Assembly (NCBI GenBank): GCA_964588995.1
Contig: CAZPQM010000027.1
Span: 1-9,809, forward strand
DNA length: 9,809 bases
Source: CAZPQM01 sp964588995
Lineage (GTDB): Bacteria; Pseudomonadota; Alphaproteobacteria; Rickettsiales; UBA8987
Direction: 5' to 3'
Positions within the stretch are counted from its first letter, which is position 1. The number at the start of each line of letters is the position of its first letter. The position numbers and the translations under genes are program-made. The notes beneath the pieces were generated by a model that saw nothing but the letters and a program-made list of their open reading frames with translations, did not search any database and was not told the origin of the DNA. Positions 1 through 7,213 of this stretch are shown in pieces.

Positions 1-6
1 ATATAC

Positions 7-126
7 GCCGGAGCGGGTCGAACATCAACATTAAATGCTTGGCAAAGCCAAGCTGAGCGCTCCGGTAACTCTCCGCAAGAAAAACGAGGAACTCACTGTA
101 TAAGCCGGAGCGGGTCGAACATCAAC
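7..126. repeat. Pair of 23-bp direct repeats, spacing 97 bp
   Basis: A 23-base sequence starting GCCGGAGCGGGTCGAAC occurs exactly at 7-29 and again at 104-126. The similarity continues loosely on both sides: TATAC or TATAA precedes it, and a TTAA then TGCTT stretch follows it. The repeat unit may therefore be about 97 bp, degenerate outside the core. The second copy ends 17 bases past the stop codon of the leftward gene at 144-598, so the repeats lie in its 3' flank. The window starts inside the first copy's flank, so more copies may lie to the left. I see no coding sense in any frame. Confidence 0.85.
8..65. other. Nested inverted repeats (stem-loop)
   Basis: CCGGAGC at 8-14 is the exact reverse complement of GCTCCGG at 59-65. 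Between them lies a perfect 7-bp hairpin with a three-base loop, GCTTGGC-AAA-GCCAAGC, at 37-53. Together they could fold as a long stem with an inner hairpin. There is no T tract on either side, so this is not a standard intrinsic terminator. The outer arm at 8-14 lies inside the direct repeat; the second repeat copy has no nearby matching arm. Role unknown: a processed 3' UTR structure or a small RNA are possibilities. Confidence 0.6.
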
Positions 127-143
127 CGTTAATAACTGCTTAC

Positions 144-598
144 CTAGTTCACGCCGAACAGATCCAACTCGGAAGATTCAAAAGATGGAATCTCAACCTG
201 ACTGAGCGCATCATCCAGTAAATCATTGATATTGACAGTATTCGACGCGCCCTCAATACCGTCAATACCACCTGTTACATTACCGTACTCATCAACCGAA
301 AAGGTAACGTCACCTAATGTCTTACCCAGCTCTTGCTTCAATAAATCGTTCAACTCTTTCTGTTGCTCAGCAATCGTACTTGCTGCGTTCGGGTCAAATG
401 AGTTGTAAGCGTTGATCACCGCATCAAATGTGGCACCCGCGTTGGAGGATAGTACGGCGCTTGGCAGGTTGGTAAACCCCTGCGCAAAGGTTTCAACGGC
501 TTGCTGACCAAAATACGTAACTGCGAAATCTCCATTGAGTCCGAACTCTTTAGCAAGCTAGGCGATAGACCAAATGCGCTTAAAGGATTGAATGACAT
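144..598 (-). pseudogene. Unknown 151-residue protein, frameshifted (or sequencing error)
   Basis: The start is ATG at 596-598, preceded on the minus strand by AAGAGG about six bases upstream, a good ribosome binding site. It reads MSFNPLSAFGLSP and then loses frame at about 555-563. The same protein-like sequence resumes in the next frame as AKEFGLNGDFAVTYF and runs to a TAG at 144-146. The span is 455 nt, one short of 152 codons, so one missing base explains the break. The joined product would be 151 residues, acidic, rich in Asn, Asp and Ser toward the C-terminus, with no cysteine, no membrane segment and no signal peptide. I do not recognise the family. The 91-residue frame at 144-419 taken alone would miss the conserved-looking N-terminal part and its only good ribosome site. 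Confidence 0.6.
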
Positions 599-625
599 AA
601 AAAACCTCTTTCTACTTTAGATTAG

Positions 626-663
626 AGTATAATTGAGTATAGCTAGAGAACTAGAAATCGCAA
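626..663 (-). promoter_or_regulatory. Sigma70-like promoter for the 144-598 gene
   Basis: On the minus strand a TTGCGA -35 box (658-663) is followed after 16 bases by TATACT (636-641). A second TATACT lies 10 bases further downstream (626-631), inside a near-direct repeat of ATTAGAGTATA/ATTGAGTATA. The leader to the ATG would be roughly 30-40 nt. This region is also the 101-bp divergent spacer to the phosphatase gene. On the plus strand TATAAT at 628-633 is a possible -10 box for that gene, but it has no good -35 partner. Confidence 0.45.
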
Positions 664-699
664 CAGCTTGTTAAAACGAACGTTATTTGTTAGTAAAAA

Positions 700-2532
700 G
701 TGGTGTCCAAATGTTATCATAAGATTTTGCATAAACGCCTATCGCGGCGGGGCTTTCTGCTTTCCAGTGCCTCGCTTGCAGCAGTTAGCCTGTTACCTCG
801 GCCATTGATGGCACAAATCAAGGGTTCGCCCTTTACCGAGGTGACCCATGCAATGAGCCGTGATCATAAGGTAGCCGAAGGGTACGGCACGCAAATACTG
901 ATCCGTTGGGGTGACCGCTTATTCGACGAGGCGTTGCTGCTCGATGGCAAGTTGACCGCCGAAAAGCAGGAAAAACAATTCGGGTATAATAATGACTTTA
1001 TCCAATATATGCCGCTTCCAAAAGGGTCTGATCGCTCCGATCATGGCCTGCTCTGCGTAAATCACGAATACCCAGATGCGAAACGGATGCTAGCGGAACA
1101 AGACCCGGAAGTGAGCGAGGATCAGGCTAAAGCAATCATTGCTTCACTCGGCATGTCGATCGTTGAATTCTACCGTGAAGAAGGCACATGGCGGCGCGTG
1201 TTCGGAAAATACAACCGGCGCATCTCCGCACTTTCTACGGTCTGTACGATGAGCGGTCCGGCCGCCGGTCACCGCCGTTTACAAACCTACGCCGATCCGA
1301 CGGGTAAGCGCGTGATCGGAACGCTCGGCAATTGCGCGGGGGGTGTGACCCCGTGGGGTAGTGTGCTGACCTGTGAAGAAAACTTCGATGATTATTTCAG
1401 CGGAAATCCGGCTGGAGAGGAACATGAAAACCACAAGCTAATCGGTATTAAGAATCGACCACGATACCCGTATTTCGCTAAAGCGGATGTGCGTTTTGAC
1501 GTCGCGCAGGAGCCGAATGAACCGAACCGCTTCGGGTGGGTGGTTGAAGTAGATCCGTATGATCCGAGTCGCCCGCCGGTCAAACGCACTGCGCTCGGAA
1601 GGTTCAAACATGAAGGTGCCACCGTAACGCTGGCACCCGATGGTCGGGTAGTGGTGTATAGCGGGGATGATGAACGCTTCCAGTATCTCTACCGCTACGT
1701 TTCCGACACACCATATAACCCGGACAACCCGGAATCTAACTGGAGCCTGCTGGATCATGGCACGTTATCGGTAGCGCGGTTTGGTAATACCGAGCTTGTT
1801 TGGCTTCCGTTAGTCTATGGACAGGGACCGCTGACCGAGGCAAACGGATTTACCTCGCAAGCCGATGTGTTGATTGAGACGCGGCGCGCGGCGAAGCTCT
1901 TGGAGGGTACTCCAATGGACAGGCCGGAAGATGTGGAGACAAATCCGGCAACCGGGCTGGTGTATGTCGTACTCACCGGCAATCCGGTGCGTTCGGATAC
2001 CAATCCGGCGAATCCACGCTCACTCAATATGTATGGGCATATTCTGGAATTATTGCCCCCGCGTACGAATGGCCAGCCGGATCATGCCGCTGACCGGTTC
2101 GCCTGGCAACCATTTATTCTGGCCGGCGACCCGCGCAATTCACTGCACCGGGCGTATTACCCCACCGTACCGAGCGAACATGGCTGGTTGACCAACCCGG
2201 ATAATATCGCCTTTGATAACCGGGGGCGTATGTGGATTGCAACCGATGGTCAGCCAAAGTCTATCGCGGCCTGCGATGCGCTTTATATGTCGGAAACGGA
2301 AGGACCAAAACGAGGCGCGCCAAGACAGTTTTACCGCGCGCCGATTGGTGCTGAGGTAACGGGGCCATGCTTCACCCCGGACAACCGGACCTTATTTTTA
2401 TCCATTCAGCATCCCGGGGAAGGATCTCCGGTAGATAAACCGTCTACACGGTGGCCGGATTTTGACTTTGAGAAACAGCCTCGCCCGGCGCTCATTGCGA
2501 TTGAGAAAGACGACTATACAACTCTCGCCTAA
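700..2532 (+). CDS. phoX: PhoX-family (DUF839) Tat-exported alkaline phosphatase
   Basis: A 610-residue protein, a normal length for PhoX-type phosphatases. These are monomeric periplasmic or secreted enzymes that use iron and calcium to release phosphate from organic monoesters. The N-terminus has a twin-arginine signal: SRRGFLL at residues 15-21, a hydrophobic stretch at 22-33 and a likely cleavage site after Ala38. Family landmarks follow: CAGGVTPWG with TCEEN (212-228), HEGA (304-307), SGDDERFQY (321-329), RPEDVE (408-413), DNIAFD (501-506) and QHPGE (570-574). The start is one of two tandem GTG codons (700 or 703). No Shine-Dalgarno is obvious and the only nearby ATG is out of frame. I looked for a Pho box upstream and could not make a convincing one. 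The gene is divergent from the 144-598 gene and its stop lies 3 bp from that of the convergent kinase gene. Family is sure; the exact substrate and gene name are less so. Confidence 0.9.
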   Translation: MVSKCYHKILHKRLSRRGFLLSSASLAAVSLLPRPLMAQIKGSPFTEVTHAMSRDHKVAEGYGTQILIRWGDRLFDEALLLDGKLTAEKQEKQFGYNNDFIQYMPLPKGSDRSDHGLLCVNHEYPDAKRMLAEQDPEVSEDQAKAIIASLGMSIVEFYREEGTWRRVFGKYNRRISALSTVCTMSGPAAGHRRLQTYADPTGKRVIGTLGNCAGGVTPWGSVLTCEENFDDYFSGNPAGEEHENHKLIGIKNRPRYPYFAKADVRFDVAQEPNEPNRFGWVVEVDPYDPSRPPVKRTALGRFKHEGATVTLAPDGRVVVYSGDDERFQYLYRYVSDTPYNPDNPESNWSLLDHGTLSVARFGNTELVWLPLVYGQGPLTEANGFTSQADVLIETRRAAKLLEGTPMDRPEDVETNPATGLVYVVLTGNPVRSDTNPANPRSLNMYGHILELLPPRTNGQPDHAADRFAWQPFILAGDPRNSLHRAYYPTVPSEHGWLTNPDNIAFDNRGRMWIATDGQPKSIAACDALYMSETEGPKRGAPRQFYRAPIGAEVTGPCFTPDNRTLFLSIQHPGEGSPVDKPSTRWPDFDFEKQPRPALIAIEKDDYTTLA

Positions 2533-2535
2533 ATG

Positions 2536-4539
2536 CTAAACACCACTGCCATGGGCTTGGTAGCGCGGATCCTCTTCACGCACCCAGCGCACGAGCACCC
2601 GGCGTAGTTCGCTCGGTTCCAACGGTTTTGCGATATAGTCGTCCATTCCGGCCTGCAGGCAGGTCTGACGATCCTCCTCGGAAACATTAGCGGTAACTGC
2701 AATAATAGGAGTCGGTGAGATTTTACCTTCTGCCTCCAGCTGGCGTAATGCGGCCGTTGCTTCAAACCCATCCATTTCAGGCATTTGGCAGTCCATCAAT
2801 ATAACATCGAATGGGATGGCCGATGCCATTTCCAGCGCTTCCTTTCCATTTCCAACTGTTGTGACCTTACAATTCCATTTTTGTAGCATGCGCTGCGCCA
2901 CGATCTGGTTTACCGGGTTATCTTCGGCGATTAATATGTGCCGGTCAAACAACAGCAGTGCATCGCCCTCAGCCGCGTTGGCCAGCCCTGCTTTGGCTTC
3001 CAGATGTTTTAATATATCATCATCGGAGAGTTCTTCCTCTTCTTCAGGTTCTAACACACGTCGTAGCATTTCTTCCAGCCTGTTCCGCCATACGGGACGC
3101 TCAAGGTGGGCGGTTACGCCGGCAGATACCAACTCATTGGAGTTATGATTCCCGGAACTTAAAAGAATAATTTTTTCATTTCCAAGATGGAGTGCGGATA
3201 TAAGCAATGCAACGGAAATATCTTTCTCCAGCATACGGTCTATGAAGACAATATCGTAGCTTTCCTCAGTAAGTCGTGCATTACCGCGTTTAATCGTGTC
3301 TACCGCGGTTACCTTAAAACCCATCTGCCGCAATAAATGGCTTAAGACGCTATTTTCATGTTCATTGTCATTGATCAGTAAGGCGCAGTATCCGGTATAA
3401 GCGGGTGTTCCCGGTAACGCGGGCGGCTTGATCACCTTAAAATTGCAATCAAAACGAAATGTGGATCCTTTACCTACACTGCTTTTCAGTTTAAGCTCTC
3501 CTTCCATCAGATCTGCCAGTTCTCTGCAGATGGATAGCCCGAGCCCGGTTCCACCAAATTTTCGCGTTGTGGAAGAATCCGCCTGATTAAACATATCAAA
3601 AATATAGACATGTTTATCTTCCGGAATACCGATCCCGGTATCCTCAACGGTCAGAGAGAGCCTTTGATGTTGATTGTTCAATACCTCCAGCATCTTTAAT
3701 GAGACAAGAATGTAGCCGGATTCCGTAAATTTTAGTGCGTTTCCCACCAGATTGTACAAAATTTGACGCACCCGTGCGGCATCTCCTTCAATTGTTTGGG
3801 GTATGTCATCACTTATGTCGACCACGATATCGACCGATTCTGCCTTATGTTTTAGTGGAAGTAGTTCCATTACTTCCTTAATAAGGGTACGCGGGTCAAA
3901 CTGCACGTTTTCCAATTCCAGCTTACCGGATTCTATTTTAGAGAAGTCCAAAATATCATTAATCAGCTCCAGTAGATTCTCGGCGGACTGCTTGATTATT
4001 TTGACAGAGCTTTCTGCCTCTTGGGGCAATTCACTGTCAAGCAACAGCGCGCTCATACCGATCACCCCGTTCATAGGGGTGCGCAGCTCATGCGTCATGT
4101 TGGCCAGAAACTGGCTCTTCATTTCGCTGGCCCGTTGCGCTTCCATTCGAGACGTTTGCAGCTCTTTCACATAATCTGTCAGATCATCATGCGCACTCTT
4201 GAGAGGGCTGATATCTTCCAGACAAATAAAGAAACCTGTTATGTTATCATCTTCCAGAGAAGGGGTCAGTGTTGTTTGAATATAGCGCCGAGTACTGGGT
4301 ACCGTATTCTCAAACGTAAAGAGCGCAGGCTCGCCCGACAGTACCTGATCTATAAAATTGCGATACTCTGAGAAGTTCGGATCGATATCCTCAATGCGAT
4401 TACCAACTATATCCTCCTCTTTCTGTTTTAGCCATATGCAATAGGTTGCATTGATCTCCCTAACCTTATGTTGCTCATCTACATAGGCGAGAGCCACAGG
4501 CGCGCTATTTAGCAATGCCGAGGCATGACTCTTACTCAC
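2536..4539 (-). CDS. Soluble PAS hybrid histidine kinase with two receiver domains
   Basis: A 667-residue hybrid sensor kinase with no membrane segment. Domains: PAS (about 5-115), short coiled coil (115-140), HisKA with the phosphorylated His150 in MTHELRTP, HATPase (about 250-366) with N box Asn267, DTGIG at 300-304 and GGTGLGLS at 329-336, a first receiver (about 385-490), an acidic linker (498-508), then a second receiver (about 533-655). The second receiver is complete: acidic pair Glu539/Asp540, phosphoacceptor Asp583, Thr616 and Lys638. The first keeps Asp434 but has Arg481 where the conserved lysine should be. There is no Hpt domain, so phosphate must pass to a separate Hpt protein or the receiver acts directly. 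The start is GTG at 4537-4539, with GGAG seven bases upstream. It overlaps the virD4 stop as GTGA, so it is probably translated by coupling with virD4. The PAS ligand cannot be told from sequence. Confidence 0.93.
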   Translation of the reverse strand: MSKSHASALLNSAPVALAYVDEQHKVREINATYCIWLKQKEEDIVGNRIEDIDPNFSEYRNFIDQVLSGEPALFTFENTVPSTRRYIQTTLTPSLEDDNITGFFICLEDISPLKSAHDDLTDYVKELQTSRMEAQRASEMKSQFLANMTHELRTPMNGVIGMSALLLDSELPQEAESSVKIIKQSAENLLELINDILDFSKIESGKLELENVQFDPRTLIKEVMELLPLKHKAESVDIVVDISDDIPQTIEGDAARVRQILYNLVGNALKFTESGYILVSLKMLEVLNNQHQRLSLTVEDTGIGIPEDKHVYIFDMFNQADSSTTRKFGGTGLGLSICRELADLMEGELKLKSSVGKGSTFRFDCNFKVIKPPALPGTPAYTGYCALLINDNEHENSVLSHLLRQMGFKVTAVDTIKRGNARLTEESYDIVFIDRMLEKDISVALLISALHLGNEKIILLSSGNHNSNELVSAGVTAHLERPVWRNRLEEMLRRVLEPEEEEELSDDDILKHLEAKAGLANAAEGDALLLFDRHILIAEDNPVNQIVAQRMLQKWNCKVTTVGNGKEALEMASAIPFDVILMDCQMPEMDGFEATAALRQLEAEGKISPTPIIAVTANVSEEDRQTCLQAGMDDYIAKPLEPSELRRVLVRWVREEDPRYQAHGSGV

Positions 4540-6320
4540 GCTGCCGCTCCACTTTGCGTATCATCGCTCGATTCGCTTTCCTTCTTCGCCTCTTCTTCCG
4601 CTTCTTTCCTCATCTTTTCCTTGTGTTTTTTCGGATCGAAAGGCTCCTGTGTCGGAATAGGAATCTGCGGAAGCAGCCGTTTCTTAAAAAAGGCGTCTTT
4701 AAAGTAGAATATCTTCTTGGTTTTGATCGGCGGGCTGGATTCGACCAGAATAATCTGCTCATCTCTCGGCAGTCCGATAACCTCCTGCGGCAATAGCAAG
4801 GCGCGCTGCGCTTCGGAAATGTGCTTGGAACGGGAGGCCGGGTTTAAATCCAGAAAGACCGGGCTGTTACGCGAGACCTGCCGTACCGTTTTGTTACCGA
4901 TCAGTTCCGATATTAATTGCGCGGTTTGCGTATTGTTCGCGGCGAAAGTAATCCGGTAGGTTGCATTGGAGAGGAACGAGTTCATCCCGGCTTCCTCATA
5001 GTTATCCTTGAGCTGCTCGGTATCTTGAATAATTAGAAAGAGCCGTACGCGATAACCCCGGAAATAGGCAATACCCTGCTTGAATTGGATCATCTCGCCG
5101 AGCGTCGGAAACTCGTCCATCATAAACATCACGCCGATTTTTTCTTCTGGGCGCGGCATGTGCTTGGTCAGGATCTGGCTTGCCTGCTGATAAAAAATCT
5201 GCATCAACGGCTTTAGTCGTTCAATGTTATCCGGCGTCAGGCCGACATAAATCGTAGTGGGCTCCAGTTTGATTTTATTAAAGTCAAAATCGGACGTAGC
5301 CGTGGTCGTATCAATCAACGGGTTGGCCCATAATTCAATTGAGGAGTTGAGCGTCGAGGTAACACCGGAGCGCTCCTTATCGGCTTTCTGCAGGAACGCG
5401 GCGATGTTCATATAGGCAACCGGGTGAATATCGTTACCCAACGTATCCAGCACCACCGCCAGATTGTAGACGACATCATCTGAGCGCATCGTGCGCACCA
5501 CTTCTCCTAGGGAGGCAACTTTCTCTGGGACGGCACAAAGATAGAGAGCAACTCCTACAAAAAGTGAGCGCGCTTCATTCTGCCAGAATTCCTGCTCGGG
5601 CAGAAGCAGGTTGGAAATCTTTTGCACGTCATCGACCATTTGCCCCATCTCTTTCGAAACCCAGTCGAGCGGGTTATAACAATGACTCACACCGGTAGGA
5701 GATGCAGGGTTCCACAGATATGTTTTCTGACCCATCTTTTCAGAACGGTACCCGCTGGTGAGCTCATAGTTCTCCAGCTTGATATCGTGCACCACAACAG
5801 AATCTTCCCAGAACAACAGATTAGGAATAACGAAGCCCACCCCTTTACCGGATCCCGTAGGTGCAAATAACAGAATATGCTGAAAACCATCGGCCACAAG
5901 ATATCCTTTACCGGTCTGCCCCAGCAGGACCCCCTTTTTTGCGCGTAATCCAGCCTTTCTGATGTCTTTTTCTGTGGCCCATTTTGCGTCCCCGTGTATG
6001 GTTTCTTTTTTCTGAAAAGGGCGAAAATCGAACAAGGGCGCACGCATGATGAATAACAGCACGATAAATGTAAACGTACCGATAGCAACCGGCCCAAACA
6101 GCTGATACATAAATGTGTCCGGCAGATTTACTCTTTCATAAAGCCAGTATTCCAGCAGATATGTGTAGGTGTCGTAAATGGTAAAGGGTTCGGCAATAAT
6201 AGAGAGGTAGTCTCTGCCATATATCAAGATTATAGACGTGTAGACCGCGACATACGCTATCGATGCCATCATAATAGACACGATGGTCGATATCAGAACA
6301 AAATTTCGTAGCTTATACAT
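4536..6320 (-). CDS. virD4: VirD4 type IV secretion coupling protein
   Basis: A 594-residue TraG/VirD4 ATPase, the inner-membrane protein that recruits substrates to a type IV secretion system. Two membrane segments lie at about 7-35 and 74-96, with a periplasmic loop between them. Walker A is APTGSGKG (153-160, Lys159) and Walker B is VMFMMDEFP (397-405, Asp402/Glu403). Long stretches such as HDIKLENYELTSG, VRTMRSDDVVYNLAVVLD and AYFRGYRVRLFLIIQD read like the Rickettsiales VirD4 as I remember it, and the length is about the same. The C-terminus is a charged Lys/Glu-rich tail ending in acidic and Ser-rich residues (about 561-594), the region that often varies between VirD4 proteins. The ATG at 6318-6320 has a weak GGGA upstream. 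No virB11 or other virB gene is adjacent. The kinase gene follows with a 4-nt overlap. Confidence 0.95.
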   Translation of the reverse strand: MYKLRNFVLISTIVSIMMASIAYVAVYTSIILIYGRDYLSIIAEPFTIYDTYTYLLEYWLYERVNLPDTFMYQLFGPVAIGTFTFIVLLFIMRAPLFDFRPFQKKETIHGDAKWATEKDIRKAGLRAKKGVLLGQTGKGYLVADGFQHILLFAPTGSGKGVGFVIPNLLFWEDSVVVHDIKLENYELTSGYRSEKMGQKTYLWNPASPTGVSHCYNPLDWVSKEMGQMVDDVQKISNLLLPEQEFWQNEARSLFVGVALYLCAVPEKVASLGEVVRTMRSDDVVYNLAVVLDTLGNDIHPVAYMNIAAFLQKADKERSGVTSTLNSSIELWANPLIDTTTATSDFDFNKIKLEPTTIYVGLTPDNIERLKPLMQIFYQQASQILTKHMPRPEEKIGVMFMMDEFPTLGEMIQFKQGIAYFRGYRVRLFLIIQDTEQLKDNYEEAGMNSFLSNATYRITFAANNTQTAQLISELIGNKTVRQVSRNSPVFLDLNPASRSKHISEAQRALLLPQEVIGLPRDEQIILVESSPPIKTKKIFYFKDAFFKKRLLPQIPIPTQEPFDPKKHKEKMRKEAEEEAKKESESSDDTQSGAAA

Positions 6321-6349
6321 GCGTTACATCCCGACTGAGTGTAGGATAC

Positions 6350-6367
6350 AAAAAAAGCCGCTTTTTT
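6350..6367. terminator. Weak A/T-rich bidirectional hairpin
   Basis: AAAAAAG-CCG-CTTTTTT forms a 7-bp stem with a three-base loop, in the 55-bp gap between the small membrane-protein gene and virD4. Read on the minus strand it ends in a run of seven T. The stem has only one G-C pair, so at best it is a leaky terminator that might lower virD4 expression relative to the genes before it, or it may do nothing. Confidence 0.35.
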
Positions 6368-6375
6368 ACCAGTGA

Positions 6376-6621
6376 TTATACGCTGATCTGTGTTCTGCGA
6401 CGGTACAGTCCATAGAGACTGATGCACACCCAAAACAGATTGATGATAAACCCACCCGTATTCCATTCAAATAGCAGCGAAAAGATAATGGCCAGGCTGC
6501 CGAACAGGTTCATCAGCAAGTACCATAAATTGCGCGCGCCCCATAGGCGCAACTGCAGCAGGCTATAGGCTAATACGATAGCTGTCAGCCCGGCTATCCC
6601 TACGTAATCATGCAGCTCCAC
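6376..6621 (-). CDS. Small three-helix membrane protein (CBU_0592-like), copy 2
   Basis: An 81-residue protein with three predicted membrane helices at about 7-23, 33-50 and 55-73, and a basic C-terminal end (YRRRTQ). The pattern G-x-A-Y-x-LLQ then N-LWYLLMNLFGSLAII then EWN resembles the uncharacterised CBU_0592-type membrane family; this is recognition by pattern only. It aligns along its length with the protein encoded just upstream, so the two are paralogues from a tandem duplication. The start is GTG at 6619-6621, inside the last codons of the upstream gene (14-nt overlap, different frame). No strong ribosome site is seen, so coupling is likely. Function unknown; small size and paired copies would allow a hetero-oligomer. 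Confidence 0.75.
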   Translation of the reverse strand: MELHDYVGIAGLTAIVLAYSLLQLRLWGARNLWYLLMNLFGSLAIIFSLLFEWNTGGFIINLFWVCISLYGLYRRRTQISV

Positions 6622-6877
6622 GGCCGTACTTTCGTTTGCGGTATGTAATCAGCATGCCGATCAGGCTCATGATAATCGTAATCAGCTCAAGCAGGAATTG
6701 CGACAGATTCCAATAGAGTGTCAGCGAAATTAAAATGCCGGTCGCACCGGCAATATTCAGCAGGTGGTACCGGTAATGATCAACTGTTAACGAACCATGT
6801 TGTAAGAGGAAATAGCCCAGTATCAGCAGGAAGGCGCCGACAATTCCGATTATTTCAAAAAGAAGTTCCAATGGCAT
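6608..6877 (-). CDS. Small three-helix membrane protein (CBU_0592-like), copy 1
   Basis: An 89-residue protein with three predicted helices (about 5-25, 37-54, 60-79) and a basic tail (YRKRKYGRGAA). It shares with the next gene the order G-x-x-x-x-I/V-L-G/A-Y-x-LLQ, then a Y-LLNIAGATG-type second helix, then a YWN turn before the third helix. It is the first gene of the leftward operon. The ATG at 6875-6877 has only a weak purine stretch upstream (GAAACGA). A promoter-like TATAAT lies about 30 bases before the start. No catalytic or transport motif is visible. Family name is by resemblance only. Confidence 0.75.
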   Translation of the reverse strand: MPLELLFEIIGIVGAFLLILGYFLLQHGSLTVDHYRYHLLNIAGATGILISLTLYWNLSQFLLELITIIMSLIGMLITYRKRKYGRGAA

Positions 6878-6950
6878 GCTATCGTTTCAATCTATTTTGC
6901 TGGTGTATTATAGCAGGATTGTTCAGGATGTACATTGGCTGGACGATAGC
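6878..6950. repeat. 8-bp inverted repeat around the operon promoter
   Basis: GCTATCGT at 6878-6885 is matched by its reverse complement ACGATAGC at 6943-6950. The left arm touches the start codon of the first operon gene and the right arm lies just upstream of the -35 region, so the promoter is enclosed between them. It could be a pair of regulator half-sites or chance. Confidence 0.4.
6907..6934 (-). promoter_or_regulatory. Sigma70-like promoter for the membrane-virD4-kinase operon
   Basis: On the minus strand TGTACA (6929-6934, four of six matches to TTGACA) is followed after 16 bases by a perfect TATAAT (6907-6912). The leader to the ATG at 6877 would be about 20-25 nt. This is the best promoter candidate upstream of the four leftward genes. 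Confidence 0.55.
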
Positions 6951-7116
6951 GGTGCGCAGTGATGACCGATAAAGTGGTTGCTACTCGAAGGTTGCTTCGG
7001 TATAACACGCTTCACTTCCCGTAAATTTCGGGACGTGGCTTGATGTGGCTGCCAGCTTCGCGGCGCTTGAGCAATAATGCCTTCAGCCTGATGATTGGGC
7101 GGAGGGCACTACATAG

Positions 7117-7130
7117 CTGATTGTAATCAG
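7117..7130. repeat. Palindrome CTGATTGTAATCAG (also at 7331-7344)
   Basis: A perfect 6-bp inverted repeat with a two-base centre, present once in each 114-bp unit. The copy at 7331-7344 ends 14 bases before the tRNA start, where a tRNA promoter would be expected, so it could be an operator or only part of the duplicated flank. Confidence 0.5.
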
Positions 7131-7144
7131 CGCTTATTCTTCGC

Positions 7145-7165
7145 GGAGACGTGGCCGAGTGGCTG
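7145..7165 (+). pseudogene. tRNA-Ser 5' fragment (21 nt)
   Basis: An exact copy of the first 21 nt of the tRNA-Ser at 7359, made by the tandem duplication. It holds the 5' acceptor strand and half of the D arm, then breaks into unrelated sequence (CCAGCTTCGCGG). It cannot make a tRNA. Confidence 0.85.
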
Positions 7166-7213
7166 CCAGCTTCGCGGCGCTTGAGCAATAATGCCTTCAG
7201 CCTGATGATTGGG

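Noticed and set aside
1..126. CRISPR array
   Set aside because: Only two repeat copies with a 74-bp spacer, degenerate flanks and no cas genes.
226..408. Open frame antisense to the 144-598 gene
   Set aside because: Shadow frame with no ribosome site; the opposite strand has the promoter and ribosome site.
664..700. Possible Pho box upstream of the phosphatase gene
   Set aside because: CTTGTTAAAAC...GTTATTTG has no pair of CTGTCAT-like half-sites at the right spacing.
1874..2191. Alternative frames inside the phosphatase gene (also 1392-1758 on the minus strand)
   Set aside because: Arg/Pro/Ser-rich shadow translations of a well-recognised PhoX gene.
2533..2535. Terminator between the convergent phosphatase and kinase genes
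   Set aside because: There are only 3 bp between stop codons and no hairpin with a T tract.
2816..4371. Plus-strand frames opposite the kinase gene
   Set aside because: Ser-rich antisense shadows with no domain resemblance.
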